A stretch of DNA of 64,000 nt from Sistotremastrum niveocremeum HHB9708 (taxonomy: Eukaryota; Basidiomycota; Agaricomycetes; Sistotremastrales; Sistotremastraceae). Below the pieces are notes generated by a model that worked only from the letters and a program-made list of their open reading frames with translations, was not told the DNA's origin and searched no databases. Below, in pieces: positions 34,101 to 45,794 of this stretch (position 1 is the first letter of the stretch; each line of letters begins with the position of its first letter). A program made the translations under genes and the position numbers. Location of the stretch: contig KV419425.1 of NCBI GenBank assembly GCA_001630475.1, positions 268,443 to 332,442 of the forward strand, in the 5' to 3' direction.

Positions 34101-34571
34101 TTTTGCCACCTCAAGGAAAAGGCTTGGACAGAAGGGTTCGGAAAGAAGTCGCTGGTGACGCGAGTCTCAACTCCGCTTATGTTCGTTACTGTAACGCGTT
34201 AACGCCGGCTTCGGGGAACTCGGACATCTCAGTATCTCAACGACGGAAACAAAATATAGGAAGTTGATGGAGAAGTTATGCAGTTTATTGTATGCAGAAT
34301 AGATCAGAACCATCAGATACATAGGAACGTCGTGAGCCGATCATACTCAATGCACTGGCCCTTTTACAATACAGTAGAGGTACATTTGTCCCCGTGTCTA
34401 CCCCTCAATCGTCTATACCACCCCCTAGAATGGAAACCGGAAAATGTAAGGGAAAAAAAGTGTTCCACTATGTCTAAGAGGTCATCAAATGATCGTCAAA
34501 ATCGTAAGAAATCGTCGTAGCTGTAGACGAATGTTTTTGTTCCGTGGAAGGAGGTGAGAGAAACAAGGTGA
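34101..34571. other. Spacer between SET gene start and MFS gene end
   Basis: 471 bases. It should hold the SET gene promoter at the left and the 3' UTR of the third MFS gene at the right. No other feature seen. Confidence 0.4.
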
Positions 34572-36518
34572 TTAATAAGATCCATCAGTGTGAGGGACAG
34601 TTGACCAGGAACGCATTTGAGGACCGTAACGTATGGTAATCATGATCAGGCTAGTTGCAATGAGTACGGAACAGAAAGATGGAAAGTGGCAGACATACGC
34701 AAAGCCGATCCAGGCGAAGATGGAAGCGACGCCATTCGTCCATGCAACGCCGAAATTTTCAATGGCAGGAAGAATACCAAGAATTGTTGATGATACAATG
34801 ACGTTGCGAACGGCACTGAATAGAAGAGTGGGATGATTAGCTGATAATCACGGCTAAATGTAAATGCATATCCTTACTAGTTTGCAGCGACGACTTCGGC
34901 ACTTCTGTCGTGCATCACGTCGACATTGTAAGTTGAGCATGGCGCCATGACAAGGCACATCTTGTGAGCGCATTAGCATCGAACAAACTGAATATCTCTG
35001 AAACTTACCCCAACGCCGTGGATCAAGATCAAGATCATATTGATAACAATCCCAGCAGTTCCATCGATGAATCGGATAGCAAGACCCATGCCAAGTGTAG
35101 AAAGAGGAACAAAGAATAGAGCTCCATGCCACGTGGCACGGAGCCTATCTTCAGGAATCCATTTGCCTCCCCGCAGAGCACGCCATTTCGTGACTGAGTA
35201 ATCCGATAGCCATCCCGATATGGGAGCGCCGACTGGGAAACTTAAGTGAGATGGAGTGCCTGGATGATGGATGAGAATACGCGTACTCATGTTACCCAGG
35301 CCTGAAGGAAGGAAAAGAGCACCAACGAGGGCTTTGTTGACGATGGCGTATCGTTCACCCTAGCGAAAGGGTTAAGGGGGACGTAGAATGAGTAGACATG
35401 GACGCACGATGGTGTAAGCCAAGGGAAGCAATACAACGAAGTCGGTGATAAAGGTAGCAGCGGCTGCCATCGTCTGACAAGATCTATCAGAATCATCGTA
35501 CCTCCCGACGCGTCAGACTCACCGTAACGAATAGCACAGGACTTCGCATCAACGCAAGCGCACTGAAGGGGTTGAGGAACACGAATCGACGCGCTTTCTT
35601 CTCGCCGTTCACCAGCTCGGTCTGGGCTCGATCGATGCCACGCGTTCCGGGGTGCATCGTCTCCGGGAGTAACAAGATGACCAGTAAGAGTGCGATGAGG
35701 CCGACAACACCCAGACATCCTTGCATCGCACGCCACGAGGATCGTTCTGCAACCAAGCCTCCGACGAAGGGAGCTACGGCAGGTCCGACAAGAGCGAGCT
35801 ATGGTGAGCCGATCCGTCAGCTCCGGTGGAAGGAGCGATACAGAATACACTCACGCAGTAGAAGACTCCCATTGCTCGACCTCTTTCCTCTAGCCTGAAA
35901 ATATCCGCAATTGTCCCTGCGCCAACAGACTGGAAAGCACACGATCCAAAGGCTTGAAGAGCTCGGAAGATCATGAGCTCGGGGACGTTTCTACATAGAG
36001 CAACGCCGATCGAGCCTAGAAAGTAAACGGGAAGAGAAGCGACGTAGATGGGCTGTCTTCCATCTGGCGATAGGTTAAGAGTCAGGCGAGAGCCTGGATG
36101 GGATGCGAAGAACTCACAGTATCCGGAGTAACGGGACCAAAAGAGACTTCCGAAAGCTGCCATGAACACGAAAAGTCCTACGGAGAAACTGCGCAGTGGA
36201 GATCAGCCATATCCTAACTCAAAGCCATCGCAAAGATACCTACTTCACAACACTACCAGTCGTGTTCAGGTCCTGGGCTATCTGCGGGATCGTCGGCGTA
36301 AATGAGCTGGACGTGAAGACTAGACGATCAATGTGAATCATGTCATTCTAAACAGGAATATGAATTCAATACGCACAAGTCAAGAGTCCACAGCATGAGA
36401 CGATGGTCACAATCGTCTGCTTTCGTCTGAACGAAAAGCGGTCGTAAATGGAATCATCAGTATATTTCGTGATCAAAGGCGTAGTCTCAGAGACTGGCAA
36501 GTCAGGTGCTGGCGTCAT
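34572..36518 (-). CDS. MFS transporter, DHA1-like, paralog 3
   Basis: ATG at 36518 (MTPAPDLPVSETTPLI), end WSTVPHTDGSY at 34572. Clear motifs: DGRQPIYVASLPVYFLGS, FRALQAFGSCAFQSVGAG followed by TIADIFRLEERGRAMG, LLLPETMHPGTRGIDRA, and GAPISGWLSDYSVTKWRAL with IPEDRLRA. Predicted 12 TM helices, plasma- or endomembrane exporter. It is closest to paralog 1 by eye (FSFRRKQTI in both). The acidic dileucine at the N-terminus is conserved, as ETTPLI. No lesion seen. Substrate unknown. Confidence 0.86.
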
Positions 36519-37764
36519 GATATCGTCTAATGGGCGTCCGTAAAGGACTCGAGCTCGGGAAGGAGGAGAGGCGGAGCGGGGAGAAATTTAATCGCATGAC
36601 TGAAATATAGATAATCAAGTGGGAAATCCGAGATCCGATGCCGATTACAAAATGGTTCTTCGGAATTCGAGCGCGTGGTTCTGAAACGTACCTTTATCTG
36701 GAAATTCTCAACTCTACCTACCTACCTACCTACCTACCACTTGGAGGCCTATTACAATCGAAAGCGACTCGGAGGATGCAAGAGAAGACCATTCACTGAC
36801 TTGCACTTGTAAAGCAAGTCATAGAAGCCTCGCCGTTGCCAGCTTCACCCGCATAAAAATTAATTCCTCATCTGATGCACAGACAATTTCTTGCTTCGAG
36901 TACGAACATGACTCAGGGAACATAGAAGGCCTCAGCTGACCGTCCCTCTAGTATTACGTCGGAAGCCCAAGATGGAAGAAAGAGGGTCATCTTAGTACGT
37001 CCAACTCATTATATTTCACACAACTTTTCATTCTAACCTTTCGATCAGGTCTTAGAGCCGTCCGATGAATGTCAAACCTAGTCTGGATTCCCAACACTCA
37101 CTTGAAGTGCGCGCGATACATGTAATGGCCTTGGAACAACGCCCAGAATGGTCCAGGATGAGAGGCCTTAATGAATCGCCGCGATTGATGATCGATGATC
37201 GACGACCCACTGGCACTGAATGAGAAGCTCACCGCACCGGTATTCGTGGATGTTTATTCTTGACTCGATAACGCAAGGCCAGAACCTCAGGTTTGAGGCC
37301 TTACATTTCCTCTGGCCGGATTCTTTGTTGGTTTTGCGGGTTTTCCGAAACCTAGAAAATGATCGGCTTCTGGGGTCTTGTTGGCTGCTTCTGCGCGTCT
37401 TCTCCCACGCATGGCCCGTCGGCGAGAACTCAGTCGTCCGCCAAAACCACAACAGTACTCACGCACAAATACACGAAGACATAAACGGGCTTATTTCGAA
37501 CTAAAAATGGTGCAGAAACTCGGTAACAATTGTACTGGTCGAATTCCTACGGAGTGGGCCTCCAGACGTCAGACAACGGATTCTCGTGTGCCATTAATAA
37601 TATTGATACAACAACGATGTGAATACAAATGCTTGACGGAGCAACAGCACAGCGTCCAGCATGTATTCAGGTAGTGAGGGTATCGAATCAAGTCGTAAAG
37701 CGACGCAGTTGTAACCAAAAAAAACCCTCAAAAGAATTCTGTGTCCGACAGCATCAAACAATTT
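36519..37764. other. Spacer with a CTAC microsatellite
   Basis: 1.25 kb. The left part carries the third MFS promoter. (CTAC)n lies at 36714-36738. No gene seen; the right end is the 3' flank of kinase copy A4. Confidence 0.4.
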
Positions 37765-39178
37765 TCAGAAAACCGATTCGACCATCCATCTCAACCGCAC
37801 CCAAACTCTTCTTCGGAGAGGGATAGGTTTGAGCTCTTCAACCTTCAGACCGGGGATAGGAGGTTGAACAGGGTGAATGCGTTTGACACGGGCCTCCCAA
37901 ACGTGCTCGGGTGTGTAAGCTCCGTCGTGTATGACCTGCCTCAAAGATTTCAACGGTTGTGATTCGATCAAGCGAATTAATTGAGAAAGTAGTTCAGTTG
38001 GTAAAGGTCGTTCGTTTGGATCGTCCCTGAGCATCGTCGAAATGAAAGGCTCGAGAAACTCGAGGCCAGTATAGTTCTTGGTATCCCACAACGATCGTGA
38101 GTAGACTGACTCGGCAAGGCAACACACTACATACCTGCATAGGCCCCTTTTGAAAGGTCTCCCCAAGCGCTCGAATATCCAATCGAAAAGGATCATAAGA
38201 TTTATCTTCATCGGCAAAGTCAGGAATGTTGAGATTATGGCCGACAGAGCCGGTAATCATATGTCTTTCGTTGTTGTTGAACCTCACCGACTGTCCGAAT
38301 TCAATAATCTGGTATTTGGCGTTAGAAGGGTTCTGGATTTTGGGTTCGAGAGGATAAGTCGAGGAGAGCTAGGGTCGGGAGCAACGAGCAGTGGGTTGAT
38401 CGGATGAAATCCTTTTGGGAAAAATCCGGCACCTGGGTCCATCATTGTATTCTGAGTGCAGATATCCCTATCACACTGAATATCAAGCTATAGATGTCCG
38501 TGGATGAGAGTAGCCTTACAGATGCGCGATATTGTTTTCGTGTAAGAACTCAACGCCCTGTCATTCGTGAGACATATATCTGTCTGAATTCAGGGACATA
38601 CGACATACTTGGATGACATGATAAATGGCGGAGAGCGCCTCTCCAATGGTCTCAAAGCGAGGAGTTTCGTAGTTTAGGAGAAGTGGCATCACTGCGAGGG
38701 CATGTTCGTCGGTATCTGGAAGTGGATGAATGGCCAAAAGAGGTACACAGTGGTTGCGGGGATCAGCCAGTTTCTCCGGGCTTGTCAAGTACTGCCATAT
38801 TGGAAGTTCGCGAGTGTGAGTCGGGACAAGTTTAAGGGCGACGGAGTGATTATCGCTCTCTCGTATTGCGTCAAGGACCAAGGCTCGTAACTGGAATGTT
38901 GATCAATATCGCGTATGAACGAAGCCAAGAACGAAGCCTTACTAACTTTTGTAACTAAGGCTCACATTCAGGACTAGTCCATCTTCGCTCTCATAATCTG
39001 GCTACTTGCTAGTAACCCATGACGCTTTCCAACCAGGTCGGTATCTGGGTCTCAAGGAATAACCGATCTCCTGCAACCACGGTTGATATCTCGCCCATTG
39101 CACTTCAGAGCCAATAAGAGATTCGAACACTGAGGGCTCGTCAGGTATTTCTGTGACTTCACGGTCCTTGGGTGGCAT
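37765..39178 (-). pseudogene. Family A divergent protein kinase, copy A4, broken by a stop codon and a frameshift
   Basis: ATG at 39178 (MPPKDREVTEIPDE). Exon 1 reads YQPWLQEIGYSLRPRYRPGW, then KASWVTSK and an in-frame TAG at 39002-39004, after which PDYESEDGLVLN continues the family. Exon 2 (VALKLVPTHTREL, NHCVPLLAIHPLPDTDE) and the spliced catalytic loop HLDICTQN are intact. Around 38310-38330 a one-base deletion shifts the frame: SNPKSRTLLTPN is in one frame and KYQIIEFGQS in the next. The DFGES motif has become EFGQS. The C-terminal exon (HPVQPPIPGLKVEE tail) is intact to 37765. Three changes in one copy make a sequencing error unlikely. It lies 216 bases beyond the 3' end of B2, as A1 lies beside B1. 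Confidence 0.88.
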
Positions 39179-39394
39179 ACGCGGGTTGATAGTTGTATCT
39201 GAGCAATTGTTGCCCAAGCGGTCAGCGGTCAGCAGCAGCAAGGAAAACACGTGCACTTGTTTCGGAATGATGTTATTAGCAACATACATGTACACGCAAA
39301 AGTCTGGCATCAGATAAAAATGGTACATAAAGATTCAGGGAAATCGTTGTAAGAACGTCCAGCGAATATCAAAGAAATAAAACACAACAATTGA

Positions 39395-41200
39395 TCATTC
39401 GTCGTCGGCGTCCAAGCTCTTCCTTCCTCCACTGACACGCCGATCATTCATCCAAACGCTCCATTGATTCAGATTATCAGGACCGCTTGTTGGGGAATAA
39501 TAGTAACAGAGCGGTTTAGAGACCTGCGCGACGTGATCACTCCAAGATCGGGAGTTCAGACGCACTGGTCGTTCTAAAATATTGTCCACCATAGCATTCC
39601 AGGTTTTCTTGATTTCAGTCATCTGCGGTCTCAGCGCCGGGTCGGCTGATAGCAAACTGGAAAGAAATCCGCGGAGAGGTTCCGGGATACATTGCAAATA
39701 ATCGTTGATCTCCGCGTCGATATACACAACGGGCTTCTTCAAAAACGTTTCTGCGCGATACATGTCCCGATCTCGCATGGGGAAGAGAGAACGAGTGACA
39801 AGCTGATGAAACAAGTCAACCAAGTAAAAGATCATCAAGAGTGGAAGTCGTCGTCTACCTCGAAAATGGTCATTCCTAAGCTCCAGATATCCGCTTGCCA
39901 TGTCAACTCGGCTTTCGTTTCGCCTGGATCCTTTCTTCTCTTGGCGACAAGTACCTCGGGTGCGGTCCAGAATGCATTGCCTCCGACGACCGTGGCGGCG
40001 ACGGGTACCGGCTCACATATCTTGGACAAGCCGAAATCAGTGATCTTTGCGGAAGGAGAGTCGCGGCTTCCAAATATGAGTACATTATTCTGAGAATACG
40101 TGCGTCAACAGAGGAGGTGGCTGATCAAAACCGGGGCAACATCCACGTACTCCTTTTAAATCCCCGTGATATACGGGCGAGACAACTTGATGCATATACT
40201 CAACACCGGTGATGATGTCTTGGATCTGCAACGATAAACTTGTGTGAGATGCCAGTGTCAAGACGCAAAAAAATCACGGACGATAGAAAGAGTGTGATGA
40301 CGATTGCTACCGCGATCGTCGTGAAAAAAGGAAGTCGCAGTTCCCAAATCTGTCCAAGGACTGAGAATGATGACTTCCCCGTAATTCTTGTTCGAAGGCT
40401 GAAAGATGGCCACTAGTTCATTGACATTGGGGTGATAGAGCCGAGACCAGATATCGCCTTCACGCTCAAATCTCTTCAGGCCCTGAAGTCAGCAATGATA
40501 TCGGAATGCGTTCCACCAACTTACCCTCCGGACAGTTTCAGGTTCCTCTGAGGATGCATTCGGCACTTTCATCGCCACAGGCACACTCGGGTGGCCCTCC
40601 ATCTTGACCCAAGCCTTTCGGACCACGCCGTACCCGCCAACTTCATCTCTCCTTTCATGAAACCGGAGGATACCATTGTGGAATTCAAGGACGATTTTCC
40701 CTTTGGCTTCCTCAAGACGTTGAGCACTTCGCTAGAATATCATGATTCAGAAGCCTGTCCGTGTTCAATGACGTGACTCACCTGGATTCCTCTCTGGACT
40801 GCTGCGGCACCCTTTTCTATAACTTCAAATTCTTTATCGACTTTGTGTCTCACGATGGGAATAATGTTGCGAAGCCAAGTATCTTTGGTACGTAAATTCA
40901 CTAATTCGGTCAGCAACCTAGAAGTCATGAAAGTCAATCGGAGAACTACGGAATAGGCCTTGAAATCTGAGAACTTACTCGTTTATTTGTCGAGACACCA
41001 ACCGCTGGAGATCTTCGCCAATGACCTGGTTGAAGTCAGGGTCTCCTGTGAAGCCTCGATTCTCTCTGGCCGACAAGGTCAAGCTTGTCCGACATTGATT
41101 GTACCTGACTTGAGAGAGCGGTCAGAAGATGGTTGGAGTAGATGGTCATAGAGTGACTCTCACCACTTTTCGTGGGGGTATCAGCGGGTTCCTGATTCAT
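39395..41200 (-). CDS. Family B protein kinase B2 (helical N-terminus plus TKL-like kinase)
   Basis: ATG at 41200 (MNQEPADTPTKS). An N-terminal helical region of about 130 residues includes GEDLQRLVSRQINELLTELV and KEFEVIEKGAAAVQRGIQ, and is followed by RSAQRLEEAKGK. Kinase motifs: VGGYGVVRKAWV (Gly loop), VAMKV (ATP lysine), EYMHQVVSPVYHGDLKG joined to NNVLIFG, TDFGLSKI, FWTAPEV, and ADIWSLGMTIFEV. The C-terminus carries WSVWMNDRRVSGG, the family signature. Introns are 50-60 bases. All catalytic residues are present. It is divergent from A5 with 320 bases between starts. The substrate and ligand are unknown; the arrangement suggests joint regulation with A5. Confidence 0.85.
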
Positions 41201-41520
41201 CCAGACGGGCTAACAGAAGATCGAGGTGTAGGGTGAGAGTTCCATTATGGAGGGTTAGAGGTTTTATATTACGAGCCCATCGCAAACTCCCCCTTAGAGA
41301 CAAGAACGGCAGCAGGTGTTCTTGAACTCAAAATGTTCGCAAGGGTAAGCTGCCCGTCAGTCGGAATATGAAAGACTTGAAAAACCCATCGAATGGTGTA
41401 AATGAAATCCCCCGATAGATGATATCTGTTGATTCAAATTTCGGACTCGGATCACTGTTCTAATTTGGCCATGCTTGGTCGGAAACCCCCACGTGTAATG
41501 CTGCTTTCGGTGCCTCTTGC
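41201..41520. promoter_or_regulatory. Shared intergenic region between divergent kinases B2 and A5
   Basis: 320 bases between start codons. Its right part (from about 41433, gattcaaatttcgg and ggccatgcttggtc) is duplicated upstream of A6 near 43285-43366, so the A-side promoter was copied with the gene. The word gattcaaat also occurs in the B3/A8 spacer. Confidence 0.5.
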
Positions 41521-43075
41521 ATGGGTCCAGCGACGAACATAGACGATACTCCCTATATCCCAGACGTGTCTGGATTGAGAGAACTAACGCGCTCTGAGAA
41601 GAGATGGGCCAGTTATCATGGATGGCTCAGAAGCCTGGGTTATGAGCTGAGGCAACGATATCAACCTGATTGGTCGCCATCATGGCTAAAAACGAAGTAT
41701 CGCATCGGCGAGAGCGAAGACTCTATCCGTCAACAGGTGAGTTTCTATCCCTCCGGCGTGGAACGTAGCTCATCAGCGGTAGATACGTGGAAAGATAATG
41801 GACGCGAAGAAGAAAGATGGCACACTCGTCGCGATGAAATTGGTTCCCACCTCTACAAAAGAAATCGTAATATGGCGGTATCTCTCGTCGCCAGAGCTCC
41901 GTAAAGATTCGCGAAATCACTGCGTGCCTCTTTTCGACGTCCATCCCCTTCCGGACACTGACGATGAAGTTCTGGCGGTGATGCCTCTTCTTCTGTATTA
42001 TGATGCCCTACCTNNNNNNNNNNNNNNNNNNNNNNNNNNNNNNNNNNNNNNNNNNNNNNNNNNNNNNNNNNNNNNNNNNNNNNNNNNNNNNNNNNNNNNN
42101 NNNNNNNNNNNNNACTGACGATGAAGTTCTGGCGGTGATGCCTCTTCTTCTGTATTATGATGCCCTACCTTTCGAGACTCCTGGCGAGGTCATGCGATGT
42201 GTCTATACGTTTCTTGAGGTATGCCTCTTCACATTGACACTATAGTCATTAACTGTTGATCGCTAGGGTCTGGCATTCATGCATGATCACCACGTCGCAC
42301 ACCTGTAAGATTTCCCACTTTCTGCTCTGCGCAATGCTAACGGCACACGTTCAGTGACATCGATGTCGTCAATTCTATGATGGATCCCGGTTCTGCTCTC
42401 TTTCCGCGAGGCTTCCATCCTGCTAATTCAATTTATTATGTCCCAAATCCATCATCCCCCAAGATACGCCTCGCTCCTCCCTACACGTGCCGCACATTGG
42501 CTTCTGTGAAATTCTATTATGTGGATTTTGGAGAATCCGTCCAGTTTCCAAGTTTTGAAGCACGGGAGCAGATATCTGGAGCGGTTGGCCATTCCCTCGA
42601 CGTTCCAGAATTCAAAAGCGAGAGTTCCTATGATCCGTTCATGTTGGATGTCCGCACTCTCGGAGATATGTTGAAGGCGTTTCCAGATGTCCGTGTAATC
42701 TTCCAATAACATCGGCGACCTACTAATTGTCCATAGTCATACCAGGGACTGGAATGCCTAAACCCTCTGATTGAGGCGATGCGACAGGACGAACCAACTG
42801 ATCGCCCTACAAGTTCAGAAGCATTAGCCATGCTAAGATCGATCATTACTAAACAAAATGTCGATTACCTATCCTCATTTCTTCGACAAAAAGTGAAGAC
42901 GATGACGATATATCCCCACGAGTATCAGTCGCATCAACTCGATATCCGCATACTTCGGCGCCCTCCTATATACCCCGAAATATCTGGGATTCATTTTGAC
43001 CCTCTCCCTCCTCCGGGACGATTTTCGACAGTGTGGCAACGTTTTGTTCTTGTGTTCGCAAAGATATTTGGATGA
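41521..43075 (+). CDS. Family A divergent protein kinase, copy A5 (intact apart from an assembly gap)
   Basis: ATG at 41521 (MGPATNIDDTPYIPDVSG). It has YHGWLRSLGYELRQRYQPDW, then after an intron IRGKIMDAKKKDG, VAMKLVP with the ATP lysine and NHCVPLFDVHPLPDTDDE. The spliced catalytic loop reads HLDIDVVN. YYVDFGES, SGAVGHSLDVPEF and LDVRTLGD follow, and the tail is RRPPIYPEISGIHFD. A run of 100 N interrupts exon 2 at 42014-42113, with the same 57 bases on both sides. The A6 paralog has these 57 bases once, so the gap is probably an unmerged contig overlap and the real gene is shorter and open. It is head-to-head with B2. Confidence 0.83.
42014..42113. other. Assembly gap of 100 N, likely artificial
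   Basis: Exactly 100 N, the usual placeholder for an unknown length. 41957-42013 and 42114-42170 are identical, so the flanking contigs seem to overlap rather than to lack sequence. Confidence 0.9.
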
Positions 43076-43366
43076 GGTCGCCTTCACTTACACTCGTGGC
43101 TCGCTGCGCTTTCCTGATCTAGTATTATTATCCTGCGTCCTGAGATCTAATTGCTTTCTCGCATCTGTCTATCATTCCACGTAGCGCTCTGTATTGTATA
43201 CTACTCGCACCATTCTACTACACATATCCTTGGAAATTCAGGAGATACTGAGATAGAGCTGATGCAAACACAAGCCTTACTAGAGCTTCAAATTTCGGAT
43301 CTGTTGTCAGTTTGGCCATGCTTGGTCCAAATCCCCACGTGGGATGCTGCTTTCGGTGCGTCTTGC

Positions 43367-44775
43367 ATGTCTACTGCGACGACGGCAAACGCTACACCGT
43401 ATATCCCAGACGTTTCTGGACTGAAAGAACTCACAGTTTCCGAGAAGAGATGGGCCAGCTATCACGGACGGATGGCTGAGAAGCCTTGGTTATGAGCTGA
43501 GACAACGATATCAACCTGATTGGTCGCCATCATGGCTGAAAACGAAGTATCGCATTGTCGAGAGCGAAGATTCTGTTCGTCCACAGGTGAGTTCATAGCC
43601 CAGCCGACGTGAAGCGTGGCTCAACGATGGCAGATACGTACGCGGAAAGATAATGGACGCGAAGAAGAAGGACAGCACTGTGGTCGCGATGAAATTGGTT
43701 CCCACCTATACAAAAGAAATCGTTATATGGCAGTATCTCTCGTTGCCAGAGCTCCGTAAAGATTCGCGAAATTACTGCGTGCCTCTTTTCGACGTCCATC
43801 CCCTTCCGGACACTGACGATGAAGTTCTGGCGGTGATGCCTCTTCTTCTGTATTATGATGCCCTACCTTTCGAGACTCCTGGCGAGGTCATGCGATGTGT
43901 CTATACTTTTCTTGAGGTATGGATGTGCGCAAGTGGACTTTGTAGTCACTAACTTATCACTGACAGGGTCTGGCATTCATGCACGATCACAATGTCACAC
44001 ACCTGTGGGTTTCTCTGCGCTATGGTACAATCAACGCTCACGGGACACCTTTAGCGACATCCACGTCGTCATTTCTATGATGGACACTGGTTCCGCTCTT
44101 TTTCTTCGAGGTTTCCATCCTGCTAGTTCAATCCATTATGTTCCCAACCCATCTTCCCCCAAGATACGCCTCGCCCCTCCTTATACGTGCCGCACGTTGG
44201 CTTCTGTGAGGTTCTACTATGTGGACTTTGGAGAATCTATTCAGTTTCCCAGTTTTGAAGCACGGGAACATATATCTGGAGCGGTTGGGCACTCCCTCGA
44301 CGTTCCCGAATTCAAAAGCGAGAGCTCGTATGACCCCTTCATGTTGGACGTCCGCGCTCTCGGAGATATGTTGAAGGCGTTTCCAGATGTCCGTATGATC
44401 TTGCAATTTCAACCTCAACCTACTAATGGTCCATAGTCATATATGGGATTAGAATCTCTAAACCCTCTGATCGATGCAATGCGTCAGGACGAACCAACTG
44501 ATCGCCCCACAAGCTCGGAGGCTTTAGTCATGTTGAGGTCGATCATAACTGAACAAAATGCGGTTGATCTCTCGTCATTTCTTCGACCAAAGGTGAAGAT
44601 GAAGAAGATATATCCGCATGAGTATCAATTGCATCAGCTTGATGTCCGCACGCTTCGGCGCCCTCCTATATACCCTGAAATCTCCGGCATTCATTTCGAC
44701 CCTCTCCCTCCTCCGGGTCGGATGTCTAGAATATGGCAACGTGTTGTTCTTATGTTTGCGCAGCTCTACCCATGA
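43367..44775 (+). pseudogene. Family A divergent protein kinase, copy A6, tandem copy of A5 with several lesions
   Basis: ATG at 43367 (MSTATTANATPYIPDVSG). Compared with A5, four bases (a CGGA duplication) are inserted near 43466-43475, so the frame runs from YHGR to a stop just after AEKPWL, while WLRSLGYELRQRYQPDW lies in the next frame. A second 4-base insertion sits at the exon 2 start (43634-43644) and may or may not fall in the intron. In the catalytic loop, HLDIHVVIS replaces HLDIDVVNS, so the metal-binding Asn is lost. The rest (VAMKLVP, YYVDFGES, the C-terminal tail RPPIYPEISG) is open. Translation could start at the exon 2 ATG, but a kinase without the Asn would probably be inactive. 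Confidence 0.82.
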
Positions 44776-45794
44776 GTATACGCATGAGATCACCTTCACT
44801 CGGTATTTTGACTTGCTAATATAAGTTTTCTCACTACGCTCTCCTGATCTAGTGCTTCGCTTTCCCGCGTTTGAGATCTACTTGCTTTCTCGCGTGACAT
44901 CTGTTCAGTATCTGACTTAACATTCTATACACTACCCTCCCATTGTACTATACTTATCCTCAAAACTTCACTATTGAGATGCTGTTGTGAGCTACTGCAG
45001 CAACAAGGCTTACAAGGCGCTACTAGTGATTGCGTATATGTGTTGTGCATACTAGGATCTAGTCTAAGGTGACTATGGTCAGAAGAGGTTGTATGATCGT
45101 CCTCTGTAATACTTCGTCCTCGGTAAAACCTCGCATGCTGAAAGTCGGTGATCTCGGCGATTCATGCAAACGTTAGCCTCGTTGAAGCACGCAAGAAGCA
45201 CGCGCATGATCTGAGACATTATTCTTGCGTCCGCTAGATTTGGTCCGTAGCTTTTTCCTAAGCCTGGCCTGAATAATGTTTTCGATACACAGAGTTCATG
45301 AACTCCTGCCACCGTAACCCTGCGGCTTGGTTCAATCATGCCTTGGCTCAACCAACTCTTTACAAGGGGTCACTCTAGTAGTGGCGTCGAGGACTGGCTT
45401 TATACAGAAAGACAATTGCACAATTGCAGCGCGGGAGCCTCATCCTGCATTGAACTCCGAGGAAGCCGCCGTCACAGCTTCACCCATCTCCCTTGTTGTC
45501 GTTATAAAATAGGGCTTCACCTGAAACATTTCAAACAACTCGACTACATGAGCATATCGCCGAACCCCTGGCTTGACTCGCCGATGACGGCGCACAATGT
45601 CGCGCAATGGATGACGCCTTGACAGTGTCAAGATCCAATTGTGCTTACTAGAGTGTATTGCAACCGACTTTAGTTACATTTAGGTTAGCCCCAACACTGG
45701 TTCCGCGGACTCTTTCTTCCGGAATACAAGGCAACACTTTACTGCCAGTACTGAGCGTTGGAGGCGTGCTCGAGTCAAGACCTCAGCTCTTTCC
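44776..45794. other. Spacer between A6 and A7
   Basis: About 1 kb. No gene seen; frames at 45079-45351 and 45338-45622 lack family resemblance. The last few hundred bases should hold the A7 promoter. Confidence 0.4.

Larger units (their letters stand above)
41433..44775 (+). repeat. Tandem duplication holding A5 and A6
   Basis: Unit of about 1.85 kb: promoter plus gene at 41433-43075, repeated at about 43285-44775. The copies are near-identical over long coding stretches (for example FETPGEVMRCVYTFLE, SFEARE, PHEYQ) and include the upstream spacer. High similarity implies a recent event. Confidence 0.85.

Noticed and set aside
38290-38330. An intron rescuing the A4 frame
   Set aside because: No donor and acceptor pair restores frame without deleting conserved residues, and the upstream TAG would remain.
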